A DNA stretch of 64,000 bases from Hibiscus mutabilis. Lineage: Eukaryota; Streptophyta; Magnoliopsida; Malvales; Malvaceae. Positions within the stretch are counted from its first letter, which is position 1. The number at the start of each line of letters is the position of its first letter. The notes below the pieces were generated by a model. That model made no database searches and was not told where the DNA came from. It worked only from the letters and a program-made list of their open reading frames with translations. The stretch covers positions 36,658,508-36,722,507 of the forward strand of contig CM033718.1 in the NCBI GenBank assembly GCA_019671005.1, read 5' to 3'. Made by a program: the position numbers and the translations under genes. Below, one piece after another: positions 1-11,625 of this stretch.

Positions 1-1792
1 GTGCCATCCTGTTGCATTGGCTTTGTGATTATATTTGCATTTGATTAAAGGCTCAAGTAGATCAAGCATATGTGTGGATGCTATTTGTAAGCAAGGTAAG
101 TCTTCATATTGCTTTAACATGTGTACGAGCATATGTATGACATTCAATATGTTGTGATCATGCCATGATATGTTATCCTATATGATATGGTTATGCTATA
201 ATATGAATTTGGAGCTAAGGCTCAATTTATGATTTGATATAGTATGGCCTACGGGCACAATGGTAAGTTTGATGATGATATGTGAACTTGGACATCGATG
301 GACATTGGATACAATTGGCATGCCATAGGGTTATTCGATCTCACCATATAAGGGATTGGACTATAGTCCGGGGCTACAGCGTATATGTGTGGTGAAATAA
401 GGATGGATTGGGTAAGGGACAATTCAAAGCTATGGCTCAAGGCCACGACCTATTTCTAATATGTGCAGTGTACAGGGGAATCCGCGTATCCATTGCTTGC
501 CACGTCCAAGGAATTGATATGTGATTATGATATGTATTTTGTATATGGAAATGTGTTACTTCAGTTAAGCATAAGATACAAGTATGATTTTTGCACTAAA
601 TATGTCATTCAAGCATGTTACTATGATGTTCATATTACTCGTCAAATATTTGCGTTTGTTATAGCTACCTCACTAGGATATGTAAACATTTTTGTGTTTC
701 ATGCATTTCATGATCTTAAAGAATTATGGCCTTCGATCATGTGTTGCGGTTTCAAGTCACACATACAAATCATATGTATGCTTATCTTTTGTCTTAAACT
801 CCTAGTAATGTGGCATATGGTCTAAACATGTTATGTATGTACTTTTTTGGTGTGTGTGTGTATTAGCCTAAAAGTGACCAATTGAATAATGGCTAATATG
901 GTATGTTTGTGATTTGGTTAAACCAACAAAATGAGCTTAAATGTGCTAAAAGGTAAAAACTAGGTAAATGGATCCGAAACGCCTTAATATTTTGTATGCT
1001 ATTAAAAATATGGATATTAGACTTGCTGGTAAAATTTGGTTAAGTTCGGACAATGTTCAAAGAGTTAAATTGATTAAAATAAGCTAAAATCTATCATTAC
1101 AGGTCAGGCTTATCGGTACGGGTGATGGCGTATCGATATGGCCTTGCATAATTGGACTAAGTAAAATAGGGCGTATTGATACATGAAGGGGGTGTATCGA
1201 TTCGGATTTGGAGAGTATGGTCTGAAAATGTAATTGTATAGATATGACTGTAGGATATACCGAAACGGGTCAACATTAGTCAATGCGTATCGATATGAGC
1301 TTAGGTGTATCGATATAGGTTGTTATTCTTGAATCTGAAAACTCAAAAATTTGGCATGTCGTACCGATACGGCCTTGAGGGTATCGGTACGAGTTAGTTA
1401 ATTATGTTAAAAGGTATAAGAATCAGTTTTAAGGAGTTTATAAAACGGTCACTAAAACTTGTACACCTAATTGGATAGGTAAACGATCTCGTTAGCAACA
1501 AAACATCATAGGCTAATAATTGGTGAGTCTAATTTTAGTTTAGTGAAGAGAAATCCCAATAAGGATCTCTAATTTGTAAAAAAATTATGATTTAGTCACT
1601 AGGTTCAAGAAGGGTTAAAATTGATCCTGAAATTGTGTAAGTCTTAATAAGATAATTCTATTAAGCCTTAAAAGAGATTAATAAATTATCCGAATAAGTT
1701 TTCATACTCTGATTAAGCTTTCAAATCTCTGATATGTTTTCCGGTAGCACTTTCTGACCCGGTTCTCTACCAGGCCGGGAAGGGGTGTTACA
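1..1792 (+). mobile_element. Ty3/gypsy LTR, 3' part (family A, truncated by window start)
   Basis: The stretch ends in AGGGGTGTTACA at 1792, the usual right end of long gypsy LTRs that begin TGTAACACC. Its last 700 bp follow the same order as the end of the solo LTR at 38685-41683: a TTGGTAAAGTTTGGACA-like stretch, a block of TATCGATAC-type motifs, then AGTTAGTTAAT and TTCTGACC near the end. I therefore place both in one family, diverged. The left end is outside the window, so it is unclear whether this is a solo LTR or part of an element. No primer-binding site follows 1792. The small ORFs here show no protein similarity I recognise. Confidence 0.6.
1111..1390. repeat. Paired TATCGATAC motif cluster 1
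   Basis: Four pairs of the palindrome-like word occur, with starts at 1111/1131, 1174/1195, 1288/1308 and 1362/1382, i.e. 20, 21, 20 and 20 bp apart. Variants include TATCGGTAC, TATCGATAT and TACCGATAC. The cluster lies in the LTR of family A. Function is unknown. Confidence 0.75.
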
Positions 1793-2090
1793 TGATGCAT
1801 ATGGTTGTTACGCATGATTTTTTGTGGAAACAAATGAGATAATGCTTGGCTGGTTAAGCATGATTTATAAAAGAGAAAATGCTTGGTAGTTAATCATGAT
1901 TTGAGAACAAGATTTATAAATGGTTTTGACGCATATGGTTGCTAGGCATGATTTGTTTTGGAAAACAAATGAGAAAATGCTTTGGTTTGGTTAAGCATGA
2001 GACTTGTGAAAAGTGTTTTGATGCACCTCATTCATTAGGAGAAAATGATGGCTTTTGTTTGAAGGTACCTTGCCCTCATTTGGAATAAGA
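1793..2090. repeat. Diverged ~130-bp direct duplication
   Basis: The segment starting near 1796 (GCATATGGTTGTTACGCATG) recurs near 1930 (GCATATGGTTGCTAGGCATG), each followed by an AACAAATGAGA-AATGCTT stretch and GGTTAAGCATGA. There is no coding potential. It sits between the LTR end and the antisense gag and may be a remnant of another LTR. Confidence 0.5.
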
Positions 2091-2892
2091 ACCTCCATAA
2101 GCACGAGTGGTGCCCTTCCTTTTTGAGTTGCCTCTCCACCTTCATGGCCATATGGACCATGTCTTCAATCCTCACTTAATGTTGCAAATCAACTGTGGCC
2201 GCAATGTTAGTATCAAGACTGGAGAGAAATCTGGCCATTGTGGCTTCTCGATCCTCATCAATGTTGGCTCGGATCATGGCTACTTCCATCTCTTTATAAT
2301 AGTCCTCAACACTACGGTAGCCTTGTGTGAGGTTTTGAAGATTGTTAAACAGATCCTTATGGTAGTGATTTGGAATGAACCACCCACATATAACAACTTT
2401 CATCTCATTCCAAGTAGAAATTGGATGTTCACCATTGCGTCTCTTGTTAGATGTCAACTGGTCCCACCATATTAGTACATAATCCGTAAATTTAATAGTT
2501 GTAATTTTTACCTTCCTAAGATCATAGTAGTTTTGGAACTCAAAGATATGTTCAACTTTCTTTTCACATGCAAGATAGGCTTTAGGATCCGTTCTTCCTT
2601 GAAAAGAAGGAATGATAATTTTGATATTGCTGAGATTATCATCTATACTTGGGCGAGCTCTTTAGACTTGTTGTGTCATACTTTGTTGTGATACGTGATC
2701 TGGCACATCATCTACCTTCTTCATTGAACTCTTCATGGCCATCATTAGCTTGAGAAAGTTTAAGCTATTCTATATAGTCCAATAGAGGGGCTCCAACAAA
2801 TCTTGAATCATTTTGGCCATTGCTTGGAATAAAGCATGATTTTGCAAGTTTGGATGTCCTCCTTCTCCACCATTACCTGATCCTTGAGACAT
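2091..2892 (-). pseudogene. Ty3/gypsy gag, antisense, broken
   Basis: Read on the minus strand from an ATG at 2892, the translation begins MSQGSGNGG. After a stop at an early TAG it continues as a gypsy Gag (Retrotrans_gag family). Recognisable pieces are GRTDPKAYLACEKKVEHIF, YDLRKVK and LIWWDQL, then an open frame at 2457-2176 with GEHPISTWNEMK, NLTQGYRSVEDYYKEME and EDREATMARF. Gag is the particle-forming structural protein of the element. The frame is interrupted by stops and no protease or pol follows, so this is a 5' fragment. Upstream, at 3321-3333, lies a matching primer-binding site on the same strand, which fixes the orientation. Confidence 0.85.
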
Positions 2893-3320
2893 GATTGGTA
2901 AATAAAATATAAACCTCACCAACACAAAACCTCACCTTTTCACTCCAAAGAAAATGTGTCCACACTCGTGTTTCACTTGGGATAGGCTTTTCCCTTGATG
3001 CACACTCTTTTCTTTTACCACTCTTGTTCTCTTTTCTAAGTCCTTGGAGAACTTACTCAAAGCTCAACAAGTTTTCTTGTGGAATTCAGATGAAACAAAT
3101 GGTTTGAATAGGAAAACAAGGAAAATGTAGCAAACAAGGTGGTTAAAAAATGAAATAGCAAACTAAAATATGTGATAATAGAAATCACAACCAAACCTCT
3201 CTTTTTTTAACTTTCAAATTGATCCTCCCTCGTTGAACTTTTCTTCTTTTGAGAATTCTAAATTTGTTTTTTTTTTCAAATATACAGGGAGATGAATCAA
3301 ACAGCTTACTGAATCGCCAA

Positions 3321-3333
3321 CACTCTAATACCA
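3321..3333 (-). other. Primer-binding site of the antisense gypsy fragment
   Basis: On the minus strand this reads TGGTATTAGAGTG, close to TGGTATCAGAGC, the complement of the initiator-Met tRNA 3' end used by many plant LTR elements. The LTR edge (…TATCA) would be at about 3336. The leader runs from here down to the gag ATG at 2892 and has no other gene. Confidence 0.7.
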
Positions 3334-3335
3334 AT

Positions 3336-3540
3336 TGATACGAATCCAGTTGTGAATCTGTCAAATTTATATCTAAATTTGCCCAATTGTGATTCAAGTA
3401 AGAAAATGAAATGATTTTTACCGTGGCAGGTTAGTTGCCCTAGCAAGTGAGAATTTATTTATTGAGAATCTTGTTCATTTTGCAAATTGAGATCTTATAA
3501 ATAAATTTATTTTCGGGAATTTAATTATTGTTGTTTTAAC
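3336..3540 (-). mobile_element. Probable LTR remnant of the antisense gypsy fragment
   Basis: This follows the primer-binding site at 3321-3333 and starts with TGATACGAATCC on the plus strand, so the element's LTR would end in TATCA here. The far end of the LTR cannot be placed; the sequence passes into copia-type leader DNA by about 3540. Confidence 0.4.
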
Positions 3541-4179
3541 GGGTATACTCGATCTTCCTTCAAACAAAGTGGACAAATCTGTTTTAACATAACTTGCTAT
3601 TGGAAGTAACATCGGTTACTAAATCCAAAGTATTGATTTCGGCTGAGCTCTTGAATCAAAGCATAGAAGAATTTTGTTTTATGTGTTAAAATTACATTAT
3701 CAAAGCCTAGTTTCATGTATGTTATGAAATGTACATATTTTAAAAATGGCTAAAGAATTGTGAGGGTCGTTGGACCATAAATAAAAAATGGAAGATATCG
3801 GTGCTAAGAAATTCTTAGTTACAAAATTCTTAATGATTGATTCCAAATTGTTGTGAATCAAAGGCGGTGACTTTAATTGATCATTCATGATATTCACTCA
3901 AAATGAATGTTGATAAGTGAATCCTTCAAGTGTTAGTCATTTGAAAAGCTAACCCATGTTTGAAATGACTTCAAGAACTTCTTTAAGCATAAGAGAATGA
4001 CATTCATACACAAATGATTGAAAAAGAATATGAAAATGTATGTCTAAGATTGGTTCTTTGAAAGACGTAGCATTTAAGCGTGCCTAGTTCATCACCTCTC
4101 TTTTTATAAGTTACCTACACAGTGCATTGTTCATTATTACGTTTAATAGATTCATAATCTATGTTTTTGGTTTGTGACT
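3541..4179 (+). other. Probable copia leader, no coding sequence seen
   Basis: This AT-rich stretch precedes the copia gag ATG at 4180. No LTR matching the copia 3' LTR at 6670-7467 was found here by eye, so the 5' LTR seems lost. The 5-bp word AATCT that follows the 3' LTR (7468-7472) also occurs at 3467-3471 directly before TGTT, a possible but weak trace of the other target duplication. Confidence 0.3.
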
Positions 4180-6060
4180 ATGAGTCATAATGAAAAACCA
4201 GTGAGATTCAATGGAAAAAATTTCAAAACATTGCAACAAAGAATGTTGTCTATTTGATAATGTTAAACTTGGTCAAAGATAAGAAGGATGATAATCCTAT
4301 TATTAGAAAGGATAAGTAATTGTTATTACCACCATCAAATATTGTTAAGGCAAATATTGTTGTGACAAATATTTCTAGGGTAAATGTAGTGGAAGTAAAA
4401 AAAGGACTTCAAGAAAACAAATCGTAGACAAGATCTTATCTGAGACCAAAATGGTGGTGTGTTCAAGAAGCAAAGTTTCATGGGAAATGCTTCAATTGTC
4501 ATAAGATGGAGAACAAGTCTTCGAACTATAGACTTCCAAATGAGGTCAATGTTATTGGCATAACAATTGACATTGACAAATATTGTTTGAAGGAATACAT
4601 TTATTACCTTCATTGACGATGGCACAAAAATAGTATTATGTGCATTTGCTTAAAAGTAAAGATGAAGTAATAGAGAAAATTGTTCTCTATAAGCATGATG
4701 TTGAAACCCAAACTTAATTAAAGGATTAAGATTGGGAGAAGCTCTATATGATTAATATTGGTACCATAATATGCCTAACATGAGGGGGGAGTTGTTCTAT
4801 AAGCTAATTGCCTTTTAAATAAGGTTCCCCACAATTAAGGAGATAAGGCACCATATGAGTTATGCAAGGGAATAAATCCTTCCTTCTTAAAAATGTGAGG
4901 GGTGTCTTGGAAATGTAATGCCCTCATTACCAAAGTAAATGAAAATAAGTGTCAAAATGGTGGACTATATTTTCATTGGTTATGCAGAACATAGAAATGT
5001 ATATCAGTTTCTTGTGTGTTAAACAATGAACCTTGAGATTCATAAGAATATGATGGGGGAATCAAAGAATGCCTTTTTCTTTGAAAATATACTTCCTTAT
5101 ATAACTAGGGAAGTTCATCCAAGTTCAACGAAATGAACTTTAGAGACAATCAATGAACATAGTCCAGATGTTCAACAAAAGGTTTAAACTAAGATATTGT
5201 CATGATGAAAATTAAGTGTGACAAATGTGTGTATGTCAAACCTACCGACATTAGGATATATGATCCTATGTTGATGACATACTCATTGTTATAAGTTAAA
5301 ATTAAATGCTAAACGTGCCAAAGGCATGTCAAATCAAACGGTCGACTGAAGGTCTCATATTAACTTAGTCACACTATGTGGAAATATTCTTGAGAAATTT
5401 GTCAAGGATGATTATGGTATAGGCAGAACTCCAATAGACACGAGCCAAGATTTGTTCAAGAATAAAAGTCAAAGTGTTGACCAAGTGGAATATGCAAGGG
5501 TCATAGGCAATCTAATGTACCTCATGAGCTGCACTAGACTAGATATTACTTTTACTATGAGCAGTTGAAGTAGACTCACAAGTAATCTAGGTAAAAATCA
5601 CTAGAAAGAGATTGTGAGGGTATTGAGATATCTTATATATACTCGAGATTATCGATTGCATTATTCTAGAAATCCTATTATTTAAAAGGATACTCGATGC
5701 CAGTTTGATATCTAATATTCCAAGATTTCAAAGGCACAAGTGGATGGAAATCCTCAAGACAAACGGTTATAACAAGATCTATAATGGAAGCTAAGTTTGT
5801 AGTTCAAGAGAAGAAGCCGAATGGCTTCAGAATTTCTTAGAGGATATTTCAGAATGGCCAAAGCATGTGCCATCAATATGCATATATTGTGATGACCAAG
5901 CAAAATTGGTAGAGCACAAAGCTTTATGTATAAAGGTAAGTCGAGACATATGTGTCATCGACATAATACCATTAGACAAATGATCTCAAATTGAGTTATC
6001 TCTATTGATATTATAAGATCATAAGATAACACCGGGGATCCGCCAGCTAAAATCTTAAAT
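4180..6060 (+). pseudogene. Ty1/copia gag-pol, heavily decayed
   Basis: Pieces of a copia polyprotein follow in the correct order with many frameshifts and stops. Gag starts at 4180 (MSHNEKPVRFNGKNFK), and a degenerate zinc knuckle (CFNCHKM…, later ligands lost) lies near 4487-4540. The integrase core piece LLKSKDEVIEKIVLYKHDVE is near 4650-4710. An integrase-end piece (IFIGYAEHRNVYQF) lies near 4970-5010. The reverse-transcriptase YVDD box is intact at 5267-5278. The RNase H region (YARVIGNLMYLMSCTRLDI, then VRVLRYLIYTRDYRLHYS) spans about 5490-5670, and EEAEWLQNFLEDI-like and SRHM pieces follow to about 5970. The order gag-integrase-RT-RNase H is that of copia. It cannot make protein. Confidence 0.85.
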
Positions 6061-6669
6061 TGAGATCAGGTTGTGAAAACATCCAAAGGAATGTGACTAA
6101 AGCCCATGAAAATTTAAGGTGCAACCTAATTGCAGCTAGTTGAATGGAGATCCCAAGATCTAGGTTCAAAGGGACAACCTAATTGCATAGACCTGTGTAG
6201 TCACTGTGGGGGGGTTTCCTTCCAAGTTTGTTCCTATAATGTAAAAAATCATCAAAAGTGTAATAGGCTAAGCAATGCTTTTAATTACCATTGTGTGTTT
6301 CTGTGAGTCGAACAACATAAGTCACCTATGTGAGAATGAAGTGGGGTCGCTTCAAGGAGAATATTGGGGCATAGTTCTCTCAAACTCTTGAGAACCAAGG
6401 AGATGTTCACAGCCATATAAACATAACCATGATAACTAAAAACCTCGCCAGGGTGGTAGTTGTGTGAGGTATATCATTGTTTAAACAAACAACATATAGT
6501 TCAAGGATATCACGTATATTGGTCAAACAATAATGTAATTATACTTTCACAAGGGAAGATTCAAGGGTGGACACCAACCTATCTTATGTAGCTATCGATC
6601 GTAGAATCTATCACCACATCGAGTCAAAATGTTTTTGATTAAATGATCAGTTTTTATTCATGTGGGGGT
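6061..6669 (+). other. Copia 3' noncoding region with polypurine tract
   Basis: No coding sequence is seen. It ends in TGTGGGGGT at 6661-6669, a polypurine-rich stretch directly before the LTR start TGTTGGAAAA, where plus-strand DNA synthesis would be primed. Confidence 0.6.
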
Positions 6670-7467
6670 TGTTGGAAAATTGATATTTTGGAGCTTTGAA
6701 TGAGAAATTGATCCAAATGTTGTTGAGGAAAATTGAGGAACCATTTGTTATTTCGTAAATATGCAAACATGCACAACGTGGGTAATTAAATGTCCGGACC
6801 GGTCGAGTCCTCCACGGGCCTAAGGATATCTTAACCCAAATAGTTTCCTCAAATTAACCATATCTTTTTCCAAATTATGTTTTGGAATTAAAAGGATAAA
6901 TATTAAAAGTTTCCTTTAATTCAGAAAGTAATTTTAGAAATTACTCTTTAAAGGATCATTAATTCTTAAATCATAAATCCTCCATGAGGTCAAAAATTCA
7001 AATAGTTCACTATTGAACCCCTTATAAATACCATGGAAACCTACTAGATTTTACATATCTTCAAAACACAATGAATTTTCTATTGATTTTCTCTATGATT
7101 TTCAAAACTAGTTTTTGGTGATAAAAAAGGCGAGGTTACGGATTTGTTGATCACTGCAGATGTGCTACTGCTGTGTTCATTTTGTTGTTGTATCCTGGGA
7201 GATAGATGTCTAATGTTTCTTAAGCACCATAGAAGCAGACGAATCCATCTTAAGGAAATTGTGTTTTCACATGCCTCAACGATATTACTCATATGGGTTG
7301 CTATCCGAATACAAGTAAACAATTTCAATTTATTGTTTTTAATATTCAATTTATGTTACGAATATTCTTGTATTAAAATTTTAATTTGTTCGATTTATCA
7401 ATAATAATTTTAGCATTTTGTTTTACTATTTATTATTTTCTTAGATTATTATCGTCATTTTCTAACA
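6670..7467 (+). mobile_element. Copia 3' LTR (798 bp)
   Basis: It starts TGTTGGAAAA after a polypurine tract and ends TTTCTAACA, so it has the 5'-TG…CA-3' boundaries and TGTT/AACA terminal inverted bases of copia LTRs. A TATA box lies at 7023-7030. The DNA after 7467 continues an antisense copia protease frame, so the LTR marks an insertion into an older copia copy. Two overlapping small ORFs at 7080-7404 look like chance. Confidence 0.8.
7023..7030 (+). promoter_or_regulatory. TATA box in copia LTR
   Basis: TATAAATA lies about 350 bp into the LTR, the usual place for the promoter that drives the element's RNA. Confidence 0.55.
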
Positions 7468-7886
7468 AATCTTGTATCACAAAATTAGCTTATGCTTAAC
7501 AAATTATGTTTTAGACTGTTGATATACAAATCATTCTCAATAAGTATAAAAGAGTAATTACCCATGGAACCAATTCCTTTAATGTGGCCTTTGGAGTTGT
7601 AACCAAATGTCACCACTCCTCCACTTTCTGGCTTTAGCTCCATGAACCAACTCTTGTCACTGGTTATGTGTCTCGAACATCCACTATCATGTTTTGATTT
7701 TTGATACCCAAATTCTTTTAGGTGTATGTAAATTAGCTCCCAAAATCTTGTTTCCCTTGGGAATCCAAGTAGAAATAAGACCAACATTATTAAAAAGCTA
7801 AGAGTTTCTTAGGATCCCAAACACTCCTAACATACTTACCATTAGAGGGTCTATCGAAGGCTCTATGTTTGTAACCATTAAAGTTT
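7468..7886 (-). pseudogene. Sirevirus-like copia-2: end of gag and protease region
   Basis: On the minus strand this reads, from about 7880 down, YKHRAFDRPSNGKYV, then VWDPKKLLAF, then the protease/GAG-pre-integrase region: DSGCSRHITSDKSWFMELKP, VTFGYNSKGHIKGIG and KHNLLSIS, with FCDTRF reaching the copia LTR edge at 7467. DSG is the aspartic-protease active-site triplet, in the form typical of plant copia. Stops and shifts are present. The matching upstream gag of this copy appears to be at 44881-45590, some 37 kb away, with everything between being inserted DNA. Confidence 0.8.
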
Positions 7887-7932
7887 TACTACAACAAAAT
7901 AGGTTTTTAGGTGTGTTTTTTTGCTCTATAGT
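7887..7932 (+). mobile_element. CACTA-like element, left end
   Basis: TACTACAACAAAAT at about 7887 differs by one base from the CACTACAA(C/G)AAAA terminus of plant CACTA transposons. Forty-five bases later the Tekay gypsy element is inserted. The sequence resumes at 23873 with ATAGCGGCATTTTT, the CACTA-type subterminal repeat. The 5 bp before the gypsy (ATAGT, 7928-7932) and after it (ATAGC, 23873-23877) are near-identical, as expected for its target duplication. Confidence 0.6.
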
Positions 7933-10900
7933 TGTAACACCCTAAACCTGGCCTAGGAAGGTTACCACTATCTAAGCTATTGACTAATTGAATTATGTGG
8001 TAATCAAATTAAAAAGGAAAGAACATTAGATAACAAATAACTAAAGGGACCAAATGTTATAGAAAAACAAGTTAGAGTGCCAAATTAAAAGTACTTGTAC
8101 ACTAAAGGGACTAAAAGGTTTATATATTATAAGTTTGGTTTGCATGTCAAATTATTAAGAATCAAAGGACTTGTACACTTGGCTATCTATGACCAATGCC
8201 AAGTTTGGAAGCGGGTGACTCAGCTAAGGCCACTTAGACCATGGATGAGAAAATTCTCATCATCTTCTTCCTTCCAAAATCCACCATAACCTTGTGAAAG
8301 GGAGAAAGAGAGAGAAGAGAGAAACCTTGATGTTATCCATGTAATTCTTGAGAGATTAGGCCATGGGAGGACTAAATTGAATTAGAATTAACATTGAGGA
8401 AAGTAAATGTTTGATTCCTCACTTCAATTACATGCTTGAATCTTGAATTAGTGATATTCTTGTTTACTAATTCGAATAGGATGATTGTTATGCATGTTAA
8501 GATGATGTTAGATTCTAATGGTCCTTGAAATTGTGAGTGTTAGTAGTCAAATTGGTAAAGAGATGTGTATGGGTTGCTGGAAATTGAGAATAGGGATCAT
8601 GGTTGAAACTAGTTTTGATTAGGGACTGTTTTGCTAGATGAAAATGTGTAAACATGCTTAATTGTATATGCTGCCCTGTTTTGATCACATTGATAGGTGA
8701 ATTGGACTAACCTAGACATCTAAGAACATGAAAATAAGTTGAATTATAATGTTAGAATCATGTTTAGATGAATTATGAAGCTAGAAGCTTAACCTAGTGT
8801 AATCTGCCCATAATACTCTGTTCTGGGCAGTAACTTTGAAAAATCAGTATAAATTGTATAAATGGAATTTAAGGCTGAAAATTTTTGGACAATGCCTTAA
8901 CATGTCTAAATTCATTAGTAGAAAACAAAACTGAATTCTGGATTGTAGAATGAATTGTATAAAAGAAACACTAGGGACAGTGCAAACTGTCCAGTGTTGT
9001 AAAACTCCCTATCTTTAAGCTAAAAACTGTATTAATTGCAAAAGGATTAAAATGCAAGGTCTATATGGTTAGAAATACAATTAAGATAGCTTTCCAACAG
9101 TGTAGACTAATTGAAATTCTGACGTACGAAATGAAAGTTATGCATGTTTAAGTGAGCAGACTACATGTTGCCTGGTAGCAGCAGTTTAGGTATTGTGGTA
9201 GTTTTGTAAACTGTTTTGCAAACAGTTTTGGGACAGTTTAATTGATGTCCTGTTTTTCCTTAATATGGAATGTAGGCAGTTTGGTATTGTGAATTAAGGT
9301 GTGTATATGAATATGCTATATGTTTTGTATATATAATGTATTAACCTTGCTGCCATGTTGAATGATTTTGTGATTACATGTTTTGACCTTGTTTTATCTA
9401 TGTGATTTACTAGAGCAAGGAGAGGACTTTGGAGAAAGATCTAAAGTTGAGCATTCAAGGGACAAGCAAAATGGAATAGTCTTTCAAGACTAGCTAGCTT
9501 GGGGAGTTTTGTGAGTGTAGTTTATTCTAGAGTTAGGACTAGGTCCTAACCAAAGCAAGCATGTCTAAATTCTTGTATTGTTAAATTGGACTTAATATGA
9601 TCTTGACCTAATAATGGAAGTATGAAATAAGATAATACATGAAACATGACTACATCCTTGAAGTGTTGTATAAATAGAATGCTAGCATGTATATATGGTA
9701 ACATTGATGCTTGTATGTATGACATGGTATTGTGACCAATTGCTTAAACCGAATGCTTGATGTGCTAGCTTAGATGATGCAATGAACACTTGAAATGATG
9801 AGTTATGGCAATATTGGCCTAAGGGCTTAATGCATATATACACTTACCATGCAATACTCGAAATGACTCTTGAAAAATATAATGCTAGACATGAACTTGT
9901 ACACTTAAATGATACATGATCTTGAACTTGAAAAGCTTGAAATCCTTGAATAAATGAATTATAATCAAACAACCTTGGTTGCTAGTTGAATAGGTAGAAG
10001 GGCATGCCTTAGAGTCTAGAGCTCATTGTGTTAGGGTGGACTACGGTCCAGGGCTAAGACCCCTAATTGGCAATAGATGGAGGGTGCATATTTGGCCTTT
10101 GGCGACAGTAGTAGGGTTGACTAGTACAACGGTACATCTTGTGGCGACAATTGGTTGGAGACTCGATTACCTAGACAAACTATGAACCAAGGATTGTGTT
10201 AAAAATATAATAAATGAGCTAATAAGCATGAATAGCTTGATTTTTTGTCATGTAAGAATGATTTGCTTGATTACTTGTCATGTAAGCATGATTTACTTGA
10301 TTTCTTGTCATGTAAGCATGATTTGCTTGATTACTTGTCATGTAAGCATGATTTGCTTGATTTCTTGTTATGTAAGCATGAATTGCTTGTCTACTTGATA
10401 TGTGACCATTAATAGCTTGATTACTTGAAATGGATAAAGCATGAATTATGATTCATTGTCTCTTGCTTCTTATGCTATTCGAATGCCTTGAAATCCTTAG
10501 CTAGGATCATTCTTGACTAATTGACACTTAACTTGATATAACAATTGGTTAGAATTAGTTACTACCTCACTAATTACATTCTTGTACTTATGACTCTTGT
10601 TTTCATCCTTCCCAACCATGGGATAAAGGATTTGATCGTTGCTTGATCCTAAAGCTTGATTTCTTGAGTTCGAAGCAAGACACAAGCATAGCTAAAGTTT
10701 GGTTAATACTTGTTTTATATTTCTCTTAGTTGGTGGCACCTAGATATATACATGTAGCTAGGACTAGACCATGCATCTTGTTTGTTTTGGGATGATTGTA
10801 TATATGCATGAACATGGCTACTTGATGTTTTGAGTACTTGTATATATATGCTCTTGTATGGGCCTTCCATGTTGAGAATATAGTTGTTAAGACTAAAGTA

Positions 10901-11463
10901 TGTAATGAACCTAAATTATATGTAATGGAAAGGTAGTTTGCTGCGCATATGTGTATATATTGAATGATTCAAAGTAATTGATCTAGCCTATTGTGCCATT
11001 TGAATGCCCTGTGAAATTATATAGTCACTTGTGTGAATATACCATGTTGTAGGTGTTTTTATATGTTTGTATGGTAAATGTCGAATGGTAAGGCTTGGCA
11101 TATGGCTTGTTTGGAGACAAGATACGTGCAATTGTATGTTCAAATGATCATGTTTAGTAAATTTAGGTATGAAATGTTACATGTATCAATCTAAGGAACA
11201 GTGTAAATGAAATGGAAGCATGTTTACTCACTTAGGCTATTCGAATGTTAGTGTATGATGATGTTAATTGAAATGTTGAAGTAGTAACCTATAATGTCTT
11301 GTAAACAAAATATGAGATTGCTTGCATGTTATGTTATGAATGCTTGGTTGATTGCTAGTTAAGTAACTCATCTAATAGGGATGAGTTAACCTTTCATTGC
11401 CTCGTCCTTGCTTGGTAATGCTCCAGAATCGGTTTGCTACTAGCCCGGGGTAGGGGTGTTACA
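7933..11463 (+). mobile_element. Tekay 5' LTR (3531 bp)
   Basis: It starts TGTAACACCCTAAACCTGGC and ends GGGTAGGGGTGTTACA. It matches 20358-23872 along its length with scattered substitutions and small indels. It holds a 30-bp tandem array (10238-10447). ORFs inside it (e.g. 8095-8289, 10497-10685) recur only because the LTRs are copies and show no protein features. Confidence 0.9.
10238..10447 (+). repeat. 30-bp tandem array in 5' LTR
   Basis: About six full units plus a partial one, of the form TGATTACTTGTCATGTAAGC followed by ATGATTTGCT. Units alternate TGATTACTT and TGATTTCTT, and the last units are decayed. The same array is in the 3' LTR with one base lost in a unit. Confidence 0.85.
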
Positions 11464-11468
11464 TTTAT

Positions 11469-11481
11469 TGGTAATCAGAGC
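11469..11481 (+). other. Tekay primer-binding site (tRNA-iMet)
   Basis: TGGTAATCAGAGC lies five bases after the LTR end. The usual plant site is TGGTATCAGAGC; here one extra A is present, which would weaken tRNA pairing. Confidence 0.8.
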
Positions 11482-11625
11482 TTTTTAGTCAGTTTTAGGA
11501 CTAAACTATCTTGCACTATCTTGCATCATATAGGATACTTGTTCCACCTAGGAGACATGCATTGTATATAGCTTGTGTCTTTGCTTGACTAAACTGAATT
11601 CTTAATTTTTCTATTTGAACGTAGA

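Noticed and set aside
463..825. 120-codon hydrophobic ORF as a membrane protein
   Set aside because: Lies inside gypsy LTR A, AT-rich, with no counterpart frame in the related LTR at 38685-41683.
7080..7404. Two overlapping ORFs (89 and 86 codons) on opposite strands as small genes
   Set aside because: Both lie in the copia 3' LTR, have no domain and overlap the LTR promoter region.
7468..7490. A second primer-binding site (TTGTATCACA) after the copia LTR, which would make 6670-7467 a 5' LTR
   Set aside because: The bases continue the antisense protease frame (…SLSIS then FCDTRF), so the resemblance is chance, and a polypurine tract precedes the LTR.
10238..10447. CRISPR-like array
   Set aside because: Units are directly abutting 30-bp repeats with no unique spacers, in a plant LTR.
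10497..10685. 62-codon antisense ORF conserved at 22906-23094
   Set aside because: The two are the same place in the 5' and 3' Tekay LTRs; the similarity is copying and not selection.
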